This document shows, piece by piece, positions 51,034 through 60,315 of a DNA stretch of 64,000 nt. Source of the DNA: Pseudomonadota bacterium. GTDB taxonomy: Bacteria; Pseudomonadota; Gammaproteobacteria; Ga0077536. The notes beneath the pieces were generated by a model. That model was not told the DNA's origin and made no database searches. It saw only the letters and a list, made by a program, of their open reading frames with translations. The stretch covers positions 1 to 64,000 of the forward strand of contig JADJYF010000018.1 of assembly GCA_016719885.1 (NCBI GenBank), written 5' to 3'. The stretch's first letter is position 1. Each line of letters begins with the position of its first letter. Position numbers and translations under genes: made by a program.

Positions 51034-52260
51034 ATGGCCGCGCGACGCGTGCCGCCCGTCGCTGCCGCGCTGCTCGTGCTGCTGGTCGTGCTCGGCGGCT
51101 GCGCGCCGGCCACGGCGCCGGAGGTCGATCCACGCACGCTGGCGTGGCCGGCGCTGCTGGCCGCGGCGCGCGGCAGCGAAGTGCGCATGGCGATGTGGAC
51201 CGGCGACCCGGCCATCAACCGCTACATGCAAGGCTACATCGCGCCGCGCCTGCGTGAGCGCTATGACATCACGCTCGCCATCGTGCCGGTGGCGGGCGAC
51301 CTGCCGGTGCTGCTCGGCAACGAGATGGCGGCCGGCCAGGCCCGCAGCCATCTCGACGTGGTGTGGATCAACGGCGAGAACTTCTACAAGCTGCGCGCCG
51401 CGCAGGCGCTGTTCGGCCCGTTCACCGCGCACCTGCCCAACGATGTTCATGTCGACTGGCGCAACCCGCGCATCGCGCGCGACTTCCAGCAGGAGGTCGC
51501 CGGCTACGAAGCGCCATGGGGCACGGTGCAGCTGCTGCTGATCAGCGATGAAGCGCGCGTCGCCGCGCCACCGCGCGATGCCGAGGCGCTGGCCGCCTGG
51601 ATCAAGGCCCATCCCGGTCGCTTCACCTTCGACCTCGCCTTCACCGGCTTGAGCTTTCTGAAAACGCTCATGATCGCGCTGGCCGGCACGCCCACCGCGC
51701 TCGACGGCCCGTTCGACGAAACACGCTACCTCGCCAGCCGCGAGCGCCTGTTCGCGTGGCTGCGTGACGTGCGACCGGCGCTGTGGCGCGAGGGCAGGAC
51801 CTTCCCGCGCGACGTCGCGCAACTGCACGCGCTGTTTGCCAATGGTGAAGTGGATTTCACCATGAGCATGAACGACGGCGAGGTCGACAACAAAATCGCC
51901 AGCGGCCAGTTCCCGCCATCGGCGCGCGCCCATGCGCTGGACAGCGGCATGCTCGCCAACAGCCATTACCTCGGCATCGTGGCCCGTTCGCCGCGCAAGG
52001 CGGCGGCGATGGTGGTCATCAACGAACTTCAGTCCATCGAAGCGCAGTATGAAAAGCAGCGCAGCGCAGTGTGGGGCGACGGCACGGTGCTGGCGGTCGA
52101 CGCGCTGCCGGCGCCGTGGCCGGCGCGCTTCGCCGCACTGGCGGACCGCAAGCGCGCGCCAGCGCGCGCGGAGCTCGCGCGGCGTGCACTGGCCGAACCG
52201 AGTCCCGAGGTGATGGTGCGCCTCGAACGCGACTTTCGTGAGTACTTCCTTGGCCCCTAG
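51034..52260 (+). CDS. ABC transporter substrate-binding lipoprotein (YnjB-like)
   Basis: 408 residues. The signal peptide ends in lipobox LGGC (VVLGGCAPA), so it is a lipoprotein. After a linker come AMWTGDPAINRYMQGYIAPRL, HLDVVWINGENFYKLRAAQ and GYEAPWGTVQLLLISDEA, matching E. coli YnjB, the solute-binding part of the poorly known YnjBCD system. The fold is of the iron/thiamine/spermidine type (periplasmic-binding class II). It overlaps the permease gene by 23 bp. Coupling to a TonB receptor suggests the ligand is too large or scarce for porins, perhaps a metal chelate or cofactor. Confidence 0.85.
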   Translation: MAARRVPPVAAALLVLLVVLGGCAPATAPEVDPRTLAWPALLAAARGSEVRMAMWTGDPAINRYMQGYIAPRLRERYDITLAIVPVAGDLPVLLGNEMAAGQARSHLDVVWINGENFYKLRAAQALFGPFTAHLPNDVHVDWRNPRIARDFQQEVAGYEAPWGTVQLLLISDEARVAAPPRDAEALAAWIKAHPGRFTFDLAFTGLSFLKTLMIALAGTPTALDGPFDETRYLASRERLFAWLRDVRPALWREGRTFPRDVAQLHALFANGEVDFTMSMNDGEVDNKIASGQFPPSARAHALDSGMLANSHYLGIVARSPRKAAAMVVINELQSIEAQYEKQRSAVWGDGTVLAVDALPAPWPARFAALADRKRAPARAELARRALAEPSPEVMVRLERDFREYFLGP

Positions 52261-53107
52261 ACCGAGCCCGTGGCTGTGGCCCTACGCGCTGCTGTGCGGC
52301 GGCAGCGTGGTGGCCGGCGTGGCGCTCGCGCTCGCCCACAGCGTCGGCCTGCTGGCGTGGCCGCCGTCGCCGGGTCTCGACCTGTCGGGTTGGCGCGCCT
52401 TGTTCGTGCACGGCGAGTTCTGGCGATCGCTGGCCTACAGCGCGACGCTCAGTGCCGTCACCCTGGCGCTGGCGCTCGCGCTCGCGCTGGCGTTGTTGGC
52501 CATGCTCGGCGAGCGGCTGCGCCACGGCTGGCTGGCGCGCCTGGTGTTGCTGCCGCTGGCGATGCCGCCCGTGGTCGCCGCGCTGCTGGCCGTGCTGGTG
52601 CTCGGCGACAGCGGCGTGCTGTCACGCTACGCCTGGCACCTCGGCCTGGTGACGACGCCGGCCGACTTTCCGACGCTGGTGTTCGACCCCTTGGGACGCG
52701 GCATCGTCATCACCCATGTCATGTTGGTTACGCCGCTGCTGCTGCTCCTGTTCGACAATCTCGCCATGCATTTGCAGCTGCCGGCGCTCATGCAGCAGGC
52801 CCGCGCGCTCGGCGCCAGCCGCGTGCAGGCGCTGCGTCGACTCGCCTGGCCCTTGCTGCTGCGCCAGGCACGCCCGGTGCTGCTGGTCTATGGCCTGGCC
52901 TTGCTGGGCGCCTACGAAATACCGCTCATGGTCGGCGCCGCGCAGCCGACCATGATCAGCGTGACCATCCAGCGCGCGGTGGCGGGTTACGATCTCGCAC
53001 AGCGTCCCATGGGCTATGCCATGGCCAGCACCTACCTGCTGTTGCTGGTGGCGCTGTGGCTGGCGCTGGCCCCGCGCGCGACGGCCGAGCGGGCCGCGCG
53101 GCGATGA
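52238..53107 (+). CDS. ABC transporter permease, first of two (YnjC-like half)
   Basis: 289 residues, GTG start at 52238 inside the binding-protein gene (23-bp overlap). About six transmembrane helices: PYALLCGGSVVAGVALALA, SATLSAVTLALALALALALL, LVLLPLAMPPVVAALLAVLV, THVMLVTPLLLLLFDNL and others. The EAA-type loop is seen as ARALGASRVQALRRLAWPLL. In E. coli YnjC is one fused protein of two such halves; here the halves are separate genes, as in ThiP-type or spermidine-type transporters with split subunits. The ATGA junction with the next permease shows translational coupling. Confidence 0.88.
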   Translation: MSTSLAPRPSPWLWPYALLCGGSVVAGVALALAHSVGLLAWPPSPGLDLSGWRALFVHGEFWRSLAYSATLSAVTLALALALALALLAMLGERLRHGWLARLVLLPLAMPPVVAALLAVLVLGDSGVLSRYAWHLGLVTTPADFPTLVFDPLGRGIVITHVMLVTPLLLLLFDNLAMHLQLPALMQQARALGASRVQALRRLAWPLLLRQARPVLLVYGLALLGAYEIPLMVGAAQPTMISVTIQRAVAGYDLAQRPMGYAMASTYLLLLVALWLALAPRATAERAARR

Positions 53108-53904
53108 ACACCACGCGCCCGCGAGGCCTGGGCCGGCCCGTCGCGTGGCTCGCGACGCTGTTGGCGCTGGCGCCGTTCGCGCTGTTGGCGACCTGGTCGG
53201 TGGCGCGCAGCTGGCGTTACCCGGCGCTGTTGCCGACGGCGTGGCAATTCGATCAATGGCAGACACTCGGCGAACAAGGCGCGGCGCTGGCCGGCGCCGG
53301 CTTGCGCTCCGCGTGGCTCGCGCTGCTGGTCGCCACTTGTGCCACGCTCATCGGCTTCGTCACCAGCCACACACTGGCGCGTCATCCGCGTGAACAGCGT
53401 TGGATGGGCCTCGCGCTGTTGTGTTTCGCGCTGCCGCCGGTGGTGTTCGCCGCGAGTCTCGGCCAGGCCTTCGCGGCGCTCGGACTCGGTGGCCGCGCCG
53501 CCGGCGTGGCGCTGGCCCAGTTGCCGTTCGCAAGCGCCTACGCGCTGGTGCTGTGCCGCGGTTACTGGACGCCCCACAGCTTCGCGCTCGGCGAAGTCGC
53601 GATGGCGCTAGGCGCGCGTCCGTCGCAGCGTTGGTGGCGTGTGCACCTGCCCCTGGCGCGCGGCGTGCTCGGCCTATGCCTGTTTCAAACCGCGCTGATG
53701 TCGTGGTTCGACGTCGCGCTGGTGCGCATGATAGGCGCGGGCCAGGTCGAGACCCTGTCCCTGAAAGTGTTCGACACGCTCAACGCCGGCGATCTGCGCC
53801 AGGCCGCGGCGGCGGCGCTGCTGCTGCTCGCGCCCCCCTGCGCGGCGCTGTGCTATCGGCCGCGCCTGTTGTGGCCGGCACTGACCACGCGACCGCCGTC
53901 ATGA
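53104..53904 (+). CDS. ABC transporter permease, second of two
   Basis: 266 residues, ATG overlapping the stop of the first permease (ATGA). Six helices: WLATLLALAPFALLATWSVA, LRSAWLALLVATCATLIGFV, LALLCFALPPVVFAASLG, LPFASAYALVLCRGYW and others. EAA-type loop VAMALGARPSQRWWRVHLPL. It is the partner half of 52238-53107, together making the channel. The stop overlaps the ATPase start by 4 bp. Confidence 0.88.
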   Translation: MNTTRPRGLGRPVAWLATLLALAPFALLATWSVARSWRYPALLPTAWQFDQWQTLGEQGAALAGAGLRSAWLALLVATCATLIGFVTSHTLARHPREQRWMGLALLCFALPPVVFAASLGQAFAALGLGGRAAGVALAQLPFASAYALVLCRGYWTPHSFALGEVAMALGARPSQRWWRVHLPLARGVLGLCLFQTALMSWFDVALVRMIGAGQVETLSLKVFDTLNAGDLRQAAAAALLLLAPPCAALCYRPRLLWPALTTRPPS

Positions 53905-54644
53905 ACGCTCGAGCAGCCGAAGCGTTCCTGCAGGTTCGCGGCCTCGCCAAGCGCCATGGCGAGCAGGTGCTGTTCGAGTCGCTCGATCTCGCTCTCGACG
54001 CCGGCCAGACGTTGGCGGTGATCGGCGCGTCGGGCAGCGGCAAGACCACGCTGTTGCGCATCCTCGCCGGACTCACCGCCGCCGATGCCGGCAGCATCAT
54101 CCTCGACGGGCAATGCCAGGCGCCCGGCGCGACGCCGCTGCGCGGCGCGGTCTATCTCTACCAGGAACCCTTGCTGTTCCCGCATCTCGACGTGTTCGAG
54201 AACATCGCCTTCGGTCTGCGCGTGCGTGGCATCGCCGCGGCCGAATTGCGCGGGCAAGTGGAAGCAATGCTGGACGCCGTCGGCCTGCGCGCACTGGCAC
54301 GACGCGACCCGGCCACCTTGTCCGGCGGCCAGCGTCAGCGCGTCGCTTTCGGCCGCGCGCTGGTGGTCGAGCCCAGGCTGCTGCTGCTCGACGAACCGTT
54401 CAGCAATCTCGACCCCGACGCACGCGCCGACATGCAGCGCTTGTGCAAAGCGCTGTGCGCGGCGCGGCGTTGCACGGTGTTGTTCGTCACCCACGATTTG
54501 AAGGAAGCGCTGATCATGGGCGACCGTCATGGCCGCCTCGCCGCCGGCCGTTACCACGCCTATGGCGATCGCGCGGCGTTTTGCGCCGACCCGGCCACCG
54601 GTGTCGCGGCCGAACGCGCCTTCTGGCGTGATGAAGCGCCGTGA
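53901..54644 (+). CDS. ABC transporter ATP-binding protein (YnjD-like)
   Basis: 247 residues. Walker A GASGSGKTT, Q-loop YLYQEPLLFPHLDVFEN, signature LSGGQRQRVAFGRAL, Walker B RLLLLDEPFSNLD and H-loop VTHD are all present, so the ATPase is predicted active. The start ATG 53901 overlaps the permease stop (ATGA). It completes an import operon: receptor, binding protein, two permeases, ATPase. It converges on the hybrid kinase gene with 25 bp between. Confidence 0.93.
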   Translation: MNARAAEAFLQVRGLAKRHGEQVLFESLDLALDAGQTLAVIGASGSGKTTLLRILAGLTAADAGSIILDGQCQAPGATPLRGAVYLYQEPLLFPHLDVFENIAFGLRVRGIAAAELRGQVEAMLDAVGLRALARRDPATLSGGQRQRVAFGRALVVEPRLLLLDEPFSNLDPDARADMQRLCKALCAARRCTVLFVTHDLKEALIMGDRHGRLAAGRYHAYGDRAAFCADPATGVAAERAFWRDEAP

Positions 54645-54669
54645 CCAGGACCGCTTCCTTGACGCACCG

Positions 54670-57057
54670 TCAACGCACCAGCGGCGCGTCTATGGCCTGC
54701 TCGATGGCGTGCAACAGCTCGCCGGTCGCGACCGGCTTGTTCAACAGCGCACTGATGGAAAGATGCGCCATGCGTTCCAGCACCTGGGTATCGGCGCTGC
54801 CGGAACAGATCACGATCGGCAGGCCGAGACCGGCACGCCGCACCGCCGCCGCCAGTTCCTCGCCGGTCAGTTCCGGCATCATGAGATCGCAGACCAACAG
54901 ATCGTAGGCCTCGGGCTGCGCGAGCAGGTGCTTGAGCGCCGTGACCGGCGACACGAAGCTGCGGATCTCGTGGCCGTAGGCGTTCAGCATTTCGCTCAGG
55001 GGCTCGACCACCGCGCGCTCGTCGTCGACCAGCATCAGGCGTCGCGGCTTGATCGCGGCCGCGGTCGGCGCCGCGCGTTTTTCGGCCTCGACCTCGGCGC
55101 CGGCGGGCGTGGCGCCGTTGGGGAACAGCAGGCGTACGCAGGTGCCCTGTCCGGCCGTCGAATCGACCAGGATGTGGCCGGCGCTCTTGTGCACGATGCC
55201 ATGCACCATGGCAAGGCCGAGCCCGGTGCCGCCGTGCTCGCGCTTGGTGGTGAAGAACGGTTCGAAGATGCGCGCCAGCGTGTCGGCCGAGATGCCCATG
55301 CCGGTGTCGGTACAGGCGATCTCGACATAATCACCATGAAACGGCGCGCCGCAGGAGCGACAGCGCTGCGACGGCACGCGCACTGGCGCGAGGCTCAGGG
55401 CGATGATGCCGTGCACGCTATTGGCGTCGCGCGCGTTGATCACGAGGTTGAACAACACCTGCTGCAGTTCGACGGCGCGGATCGCGATGCGCGTTTCGCG
55501 CGGGTCGATGTCGACGTCGAGGCGCATGCTCGGCGGCAGCACCGCCTGCAGCAGCTCGCAGGTGTCGCGCAGCGCGGTCTGCGCCACCAGCAACTGCGCC
55601 CGCTCGGTCTCCGGCGTGCTGCGGCTGAAGGCCAGCAGGCGTTCGATCAATTCCTTGCCGCGCAGCACGCCGGCTTCGACGTTGGCGAGGTATCCGTCGA
55701 GCGTGTCGTGGCTGGCTTGGCGCAGACGATTGCGGGTCAGGCCGGCGTAGCCGAGCACGCTGGCCAGAATATTGTTGAAGTCGTGGGCGATGCCGCCGGT
55801 GAAGGCGCCGAGCGCCTCCATCTTGTGCGCCTGGCTCAGGCGATGCTCGAGATCGCGCAGGTGCGAGATGTTCTCCAGCGTGCCCACGTAGCCGATCCGC
55901 CGGCCGTGCTCGACGATCGGCGAGACGCTGGCGCGCAGCGTTTCGGTTTCGCCGCCGGCGCTCCTGAACTGGTACTCATCGAGATGACGCGTGGCATCGC
56001 CGCGCAGGAACTTGCGCCATGCACTGACCGCCCGTTCGGCGTCGTCGGCGTCGATCAGGGACAACCAGCCGTCGCCCAGCAGGTCCAGATCGGGCCGCGC
56101 ATAGCGCGCGCGCAGCGGCTCGCTGATGAAAGTCATGGCGCCGTCGACGTCGGTCATGAACACCCCGACCGGCGCGTTGTTGACCAGCGTGCGCAGGCGC
56201 GCCTCGCTTTCCTCGAGGCGCCGGTGGTCGTCGGCGCGCAGCAGCGCCGAGGTAGCCTTGAGCGCCGCCACCATCAACAAGGCGCCGGCGGTGTCGGACT
56301 CGGCGCGGGTGTGTCCGTCCTGCACGTACAGCACGCCGCAGGCCTGGCCGTCGCGCTCGCGCAGCGCCACCGCGTAGTAGGTGCGCGTACGCGGCAACAG
56401 GAAGTCACTCGCCGCGGGGAACGCCGCGCCCACGTCGTCGATGACATGCATCGCTGGCGCGGCGTCGCGCAGGGTGACGGCCAGCGGCGTCGCCGCGACA
56501 CGATAATGCGCCGGCGGCGTGCCGCCCGCGGCGCGCCATTCGGCCAGCACCGGCGCTTCACCGTGCGCGTCGGGATGTCGCACGATGCCGACGCTCTGCG
56601 CGTGCAGCGCGGCCCCTATCGCGCGGGTGATGTCGGCGAACGGCGCATCGGCATCGACCAGCGCCAGCGCTTCCAGGCCGGTGCGCAGTTCCACCTCGCG
56701 CGTGACCTCGGTGCGCAGCGACAGGTAACGCACCGTGTCACCGAGCTTGTTCTGCAGCGGCATCATGGTCGACTGCACCCAGTAGTGCTCGCCGTTCTTG
56801 CGCCGATTGCAGATCAGGCCGTCCCAGATCTGCCCACTCTTGAGTGTCCGCCACAGCTCGGCGTAGAAAGCCGGCGCATGCACGCCCGACTTCAAGAGCC
56901 GATGATTCCTGCCCAGCAGTTCGGCGCGGCTGTAGCCGCTGACGGTGCAGAATCGTTCGTTGGCGTAGAGGATGTCGCCCGCCAGGTCGGTCACCGACAT
57001 CAGCGCATGGGCCGCCAGCGCACGTTCGAGTTGAGGCATGTCGAGAATCGCGGTCAC
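54670..57057 (-). CDS. Hybrid sensor histidine kinase/response regulator with PAS-GAF-PAS input
   Basis: 795 residues without transmembrane helices. Order: PAS (about 10-120, TDLAGDILYANERFCTVSGY), GAF (about 150-270), PAS (about 290-410, LRTLVNNAPVGVFMTDVDG), a HisKA domain with H-box GGIAHDFNNILASVLGY, HATPase_c (NLVINARDA, DTGMGIS, GGTGLGLAMV), then a C-terminal receiver (LMLVDDERAV, CDLMMPELTG with the phosphorylated Asp). A CRSC motif in the ATPase domain (RCRSCGAP) is seen in related kinases. GTG 57057 with AGGGAG upstream is the preferred start; an ATG at 57099 is the alternative. No output domain, so a partner regulator is needed. Confidence 0.86.
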   Translation of the reverse strand: MTAILDMPQLERALAAHALMSVTDLAGDILYANERFCTVSGYSRAELLGRNHRLLKSGVHAPAFYAELWRTLKSGQIWDGLICNRRKNGEHYWVQSTMMPLQNKLGDTVRYLSLRTEVTREVELRTGLEALALVDADAPFADITRAIGAALHAQSVGIVRHPDAHGEAPVLAEWRAAGGTPPAHYRVAATPLAVTLRDAAPAMHVIDDVGAAFPAASDFLLPRTRTYYAVALRERDGQACGVLYVQDGHTRAESDTAGALLMVAALKATSALLRADDHRRLEESEARLRTLVNNAPVGVFMTDVDGAMTFISEPLRARYARPDLDLLGDGWLSLIDADDAERAVSAWRKFLRGDATRHLDEYQFRSAGGETETLRASVSPIVEHGRRIGYVGTLENISHLRDLEHRLSQAHKMEALGAFTGGIAHDFNNILASVLGYAGLTRNRLRQASHDTLDGYLANVEAGVLRGKELIERLLAFSRSTPETERAQLLVAQTALRDTCELLQAVLPPSMRLDVDIDPRETRIAIRAVELQQVLFNLVINARDANSVHGIIALSLAPVRVPSQRCRSCGAPFHGDYVEIACTDTGMGISADTLARIFEPFFTTKREHGGTGLGLAMVHGIVHKSAGHILVDSTAGQGTCVRLLFPNGATPAGAEVEAEKRAAPTAAAIKPRRLMLVDDERAVVEPLSEMLNAYGHEIRSFVSPVTALKHLLAQPEAYDLLVCDLMMPELTGEELAAAVRRAGLGLPIVICSGSADTQVLERMAHLSISALLNKPVATGELLHAIEQAIDAPLVR

Positions 57058-57265
57058 GTACGCTCCCTGTCGAGCGCCTGCGGGCGCGCGCTTCGACATG
57101 ACACTTGGACTGGCCAACGGGGCAGCGCGCGCCGCGCGCAGTCTGACAAGAGTGTCGGAGGTCTCGCGCAACGAGGGAATCGGACGCGGCAGCGATCGTT
57201 TGTAAGTCGGGCCCTACACCGGCAGGGAAGCCGCGGACGCGCGCCGCCCGCGCGCCGCGCCTGCC

Positions 57266-57901
57266 TCAATCGATGAGATTGTGCTCCAGGCAGTAGCGCG
57301 CCAGTTCGGCGGTGCTGCCGAGACCGAGCTTGTGCAGAACGCGACTGCGGTAGGTGCTGACGGTCTTGCTGCTGATGAACAGCTGGCTCGCGATCTCGCC
57401 CGGGCTGCGTCCGCGCGCCAGCTCACGCAGTACGCGGAACTCGCGCGGCGACAGCGTTTCGTGCAGCGGCTGTTCACGGCGGCCGAAAGCGCGGCCGGCG
57501 AGCGCCTCGGCCACCTCCGGACTGATGTAGCGACCGCCGGCCTGGATGCGGCGTATGGCCTGCACGATGTCTTCCGGCGCGCGATCCTTGGTCATGTAGC
57601 CATCGGCGCCGAGTTCCAACGCCCGCAGCGCGAAACGCTGCTCGGCGTGCATGCTCAACACCAGCACCTGCGGCATGGGCTCGGTCTTGCGCTGACGGAT
57701 CTCGGCCAGACAATCAAGGCCGTGACGGTCGGGCAATGACAGGTCCAGTATCACGAGGTCGATGGGCTCGCGGCGCAGGGTCGCCATCAGGCCGGCGGCG
57801 TCCTGGGTCTCGTGGACCACCGCGTCATGGAGATTCTCCTGCAGGATCTCGCGAATGCCCCGTCTCACCAGCGGGTGATCGTCAGTCAAAACGATATTCA
57901 T
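57266..57901 (-). CDS. NarL/FixJ-family response regulator
   Basis: A 211-residue two-domain regulator. Receiver: MNIVLTDDHPLVRRG, phosphoacceptor Asp in LVILDLSLPDRHG (about residue 54), TKDRA (conserved Lys). Output: LuxR/GerE helix-turn-helix ETLSPREFRVLRELARGRSPGEIASQLFISSKTVSTYRSR. The ATG overlaps the stop of the upstream kinase (ATGA), so this is a cognate kinase-regulator pair. It ends 208 bp before the hybrid kinase gene. The target genes are not evident. Confidence 0.95.
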   Translation of the reverse strand: MNIVLTDDHPLVRRGIREILQENLHDAVVHETQDAAGLMATLRREPIDLVILDLSLPDRHGLDCLAEIRQRKTEPMPQVLVLSMHAEQRFALRALELGADGYMTKDRAPEDIVQAIRRIQAGGRYISPEVAEALAGRAFGRREQPLHETLSPREFRVLRELARGRSPGEIASQLFISSKTVSTYRSRVLHKLGLGSTAELARYCLEHNLID

Positions 57902-58659
57902 GGTTCGGTACTCCGTGCCGACAAAGGCAAGGTCAAGGCCAGGCGCACGCCCTGGCCGCCATTTGAGGCAATCTCCAGACTGCCATTCAGTTGGTGTGCC
58001 CGCTCGCGCATGCCCAGCAATCCGAGATGCTGGCGCGCGCGCGGCTCGCACGGCATGCCCTTGCCGTTGTCCTCCACTTCCAGGTGGACAGTATCGCGGT
58101 GCGCGAACAGACGTACTGCCACGCGCGTCGCATCGCTGTGACGCGCGACATTGGTCATGGCCTCCTGGAACACGCGAAACACCACCAGCTTCTGCGCGGC
58201 TGATACATGCTTGCGGGTTTCGAGCCCGAGGTGACAGTCGATGCCGGTGCGCTTCTCGAACTGCAGGCAGTAATCCTCGATGGCCGCCGCAAGGCCCAGG
58301 GTTTCGATGGCCGGAGGCCGAAGCTGCGTGCTCAGCGAGCGCACCTCGGCGATGGTGTCGTCAATCAGGCGCGTCATGCCGTCGATGCGCGTCAGGCAGT
58401 TGGGCGCCACGCCGTCGCTGCCCGCCAGTTGCGCGGCCAGCCAGCGCAGATCGAGTTTCAAGGCGGTGAGACGTTGGCCCAGTTCATCGTGCAGCTCGCG
58501 CGCGATATGCGCGCGTTCCTGTTCGATGGCGGCATCGAGATGGCGCACATAGGCGCGCAACTCCTCGCGGGAGCCGGCGAGTTCGGCGGCGGACGAGGCT
58601 CGCTCCGGCTCGGCATCGCCTGCGGTGGTTCTCGCCATGGGCGGTCGATCCTTTGCCAT
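57898..58659 (-). CDS. Cytoplasmic sensor histidine kinase, NarX/HisKA_3 type
   Basis: 253 residues with no membrane segment and no recognisable sensory domain. A coiled-coil-like start (SAAELAGSREELRAYVRHLDAAIEQ) leads into the HisKA_3 phosphoacceptor region ERAHIARELHDELGQRLTAL (phosphorylated His in ELHDELGQ) and an HATPase with VFQEAMTNVARHSDA, DNGKGMP and HLGLLGMRERA. It is cognate to the overlapping regulator. The missing input domain suggests it listens through another protein, perhaps the hybrid kinase next door. Confidence 0.9.
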   Translation of the reverse strand: MAKDRPPMARTTAGDAEPERASSAAELAGSREELRAYVRHLDAAIEQERAHIARELHDELGQRLTALKLDLRWLAAQLAGSDGVAPNCLTRIDGMTRLIDDTIAEVRSLSTQLRPPAIETLGLAAAIEDYCLQFEKRTGIDCHLGLETRKHVSAAQKLVVFRVFQEAMTNVARHSDATRVAVRLFAHRDTVHLEVEDNGKGMPCEPRARQHLGLLGMRERAHQLNGSLEIASNGGQGVRLALTLPLSARSTEP

Positions 58660-58710
58660 GCTCGTGAAGTATGGAATGGCTTCGCCGCGATCCGCGACGC
58701 GCCGTCATGT

Positions 58711-59313
58711 TCAGGACGACGAAGACGCGCGCTCCGTCAGCGCTGCGCGCAGATCGCGATAGCGTTGCCCCATCGTGAATACGATCGCGCCACAGAATAA
58801 CAGGCTCCAGGCAACGAGGTGCGCACTGTCGAGCGTCATGGCGCTCAGGAACACGAAGCCCTCGGTGCGTTCGGCCAGGCCCGGCGCGTAGTGAAAGGAT
58901 TTCGCCGAGCGGTTGGCCATCGCCGCACCCATCGACAGGAACAGCGACATCGCCACCACGATCACGGCCGTCAGCACCACCAGCGTGAGGCGCGCATCGG
59001 GATGGCGCAGGGCCAGCGCGATGATGACCGCCACTTCAACCACACGATCGAAAGTGATATCCATCACCGCGCCGAGCGCGGTGGGCGCGGTCATGCGCGC
59101 CAGCGTGCCGTCCGCGGCGTCGAGCAGACCCGACAACCACAGCAGCGCGACGCCCGTCAGCGGCGCGCCGAGTGCGATGGCGAGCGCCGCCGCGAGCCCG
59201 CACGCGAGTCCGGCCAGGGTCAGGGAATTGGCCGATATACCGTGGCGCGCACAGTGGCGCGCGATGAAATCCAGTAATGGCTGAAGGTATTTATGGCCGT
59301 GACTGTCGAGCAT
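58711..59313 (-). CDS. CDP-alcohol phosphatidyltransferase family protein
   Basis: A 200-residue membrane enzyme with the class-I CDP-alcohol motif D-x2-D-G-x2-A-R-x7-G-x3-D-x3-D, visible as DAADGTLAR, then GAVMDITFD. About six helices. It transfers a phosphatidyl group from CDP-diacylglycerol to an alcohol (family includes PgsA, PssA and related phospholipid synthases). The start is ATG 59313 (GTG 59319 is possible). It precedes the kinase gene by 51 bp in the same direction, so it may share a transcript. The alcohol acceptor is unknown; a small family member like this could be an alternative phospholipid synthase. Confidence 0.9.
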   Translation of the reverse strand: MLDSHGHKYLQPLLDFIARHCARHGISANSLTLAGLACGLAAALAIALGAPLTGVALLWLSGLLDAADGTLARMTAPTALGAVMDITFDRVVEVAVIIALALRHPDARLTLVVLTAVIVVAMSLFLSMGAAMANRSAKSFHYAPGLAERTEGFVFLSAMTLDSAHLVAWSLLFCGAIVFTMGQRYRDLRAALTERASSSS

Positions 59314-59382
59314 CGACACCGAGCATAGGAACGACGGCGGCGCACGGCAAGCAGCGCCGCCACCGCGCGCTCGTGGGCAGAC

Positions 59383-60315
59383 TCAGCGCGCGACGCTGGC
59401 GAGCACCGCGCGCGAATTGTCCTCCGCGATGCGCGCCTCGTTGCTGTCGGCGGCACGCAGCCGCACCGGCACGTGCTTGTGATACGGCGTGCCGGCGATG
59501 GGATCGCGCCACGCGCTGTCGGTCAGCCAGTTGATGGCTGGCCCGCATACGCGCCGTTCACCGTCGGCGCCCGGATAGGCCTGGCCGTAGCCGTGGGGCA
59601 ACACCACGTAGCCGCGCCGCAGGCCGGCGTCGGCGCGCGCGCGCACCACCAATTCACCGCGTGCGGACTCGACCACCAGCCATGCGCCTTCGCTTGCCAC
59701 CAGCGCATCGAGATCATCGGGATGAATGAACAAAGCGCCGTCCGGATCGCGTTTGCGAAAATCCGGCGCGCGGAAGATCTGGTTGGCGTTTTGCGCGCGG
59801 CGCTGTCCGGCCGACAGCACGAAGGGAAAATCGGCGCGCGGCTCGACGTCCGCCGCCGACAATTCGTCGATTGCCTTGAGCAGCCGCGGGATGTCGAGAT
59901 GGACCTTGCGATCGGCGGTCTCGATCAGATCCCAGACCGAGCCGTCAACGCTGAAGGCCGTGCCCGAGGGCGATGCGATGATTTGGTCGAAAAGACGCGC
60001 GGCGAGCTGCTCGGGGTTGGCGCTGGCCGGCAAGTCCAAGGCGCCGGCGACCGATGCCGGCCGCGTGCGCGCCAGTCGTTGCGCGGCCGCCCATAGCGGC
60101 GCCGCCGCGGCGGTGCCCGCCGGCAGGGCCGCGCCCAAGGTGTTGTACAACACCAGCGGCGCCAGCGCCCCGCACTCGGGATGCGCCGCCATCAAGGCCG
60201 CGAAGCCCGGCGCGAAAGCGCCATGACCGAGCGCCGCGCGGTCACGCAGTTCATCCAGCGCCGCGACTGGCGGCAGCAGATCCAGGGCCGCGGCGAGCCG
60301 CGTGTAGATCTCCGG
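59383..60315 (-). CDS. Molybdopterin oxidoreductase, C-terminal part (broken by frameshift)
   Basis: The C-terminal half of the enzyme whose N-terminal half ends near 60315. From 60315 the frame reads IYTRLAAALDLLPPVAALDELRD, then passes the ORF start at 60195 and ends in the molydopterin-dinucleotide-binding region: DGALFIHPDDLDALVASEGAW, LPHGYGQAYPG, GPAINWLTDSAWRDPIAGTPYHK. All of this is expected of the family's C-terminal domain. A single extra C in the minus-strand run at 60314-60316 (CCGG becoming CCCGG) breaks the frame. Removing it would give one protein of about 776 residues from 59383 to 61714. Confidence 0.82.
   Translation of the reverse strand, partial: PEIYTRLAAALDLLPPVAALDELRDRAALGHGAFAPGFAALMAAHPECGALAPLVLYNTLGAALPAGTAAAAPLWAAAQRLARTRPASVAGALDLPASANPEQLAARLFDQIIASPSGTAFSVDGSVWDLIETADRKVHLDIPRLLKAIDELSAADVEPRADFPFVLSAGQRRAQNANQIFRAPDFRKRDPDGALFIHPDDLDALVASEGAWLVVESARGELVVRARADAGLRRGYVVLPHGYGQAYPGADGERRVCGPAINWLTDSAWRDPIAGTPYHKHVPVRLRAADSNEARIAEDNSRAVLASVAR

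Noticed and set aside
54529..57276. A 915-codon plus-strand reading frame opposite the hybrid kinase
   Set aside because: The minus strand encodes intact PAS, GAF, H-box, ATPase and receiver motifs. The plus frame has no recognisable motif and is a high-GC antisense shadow.
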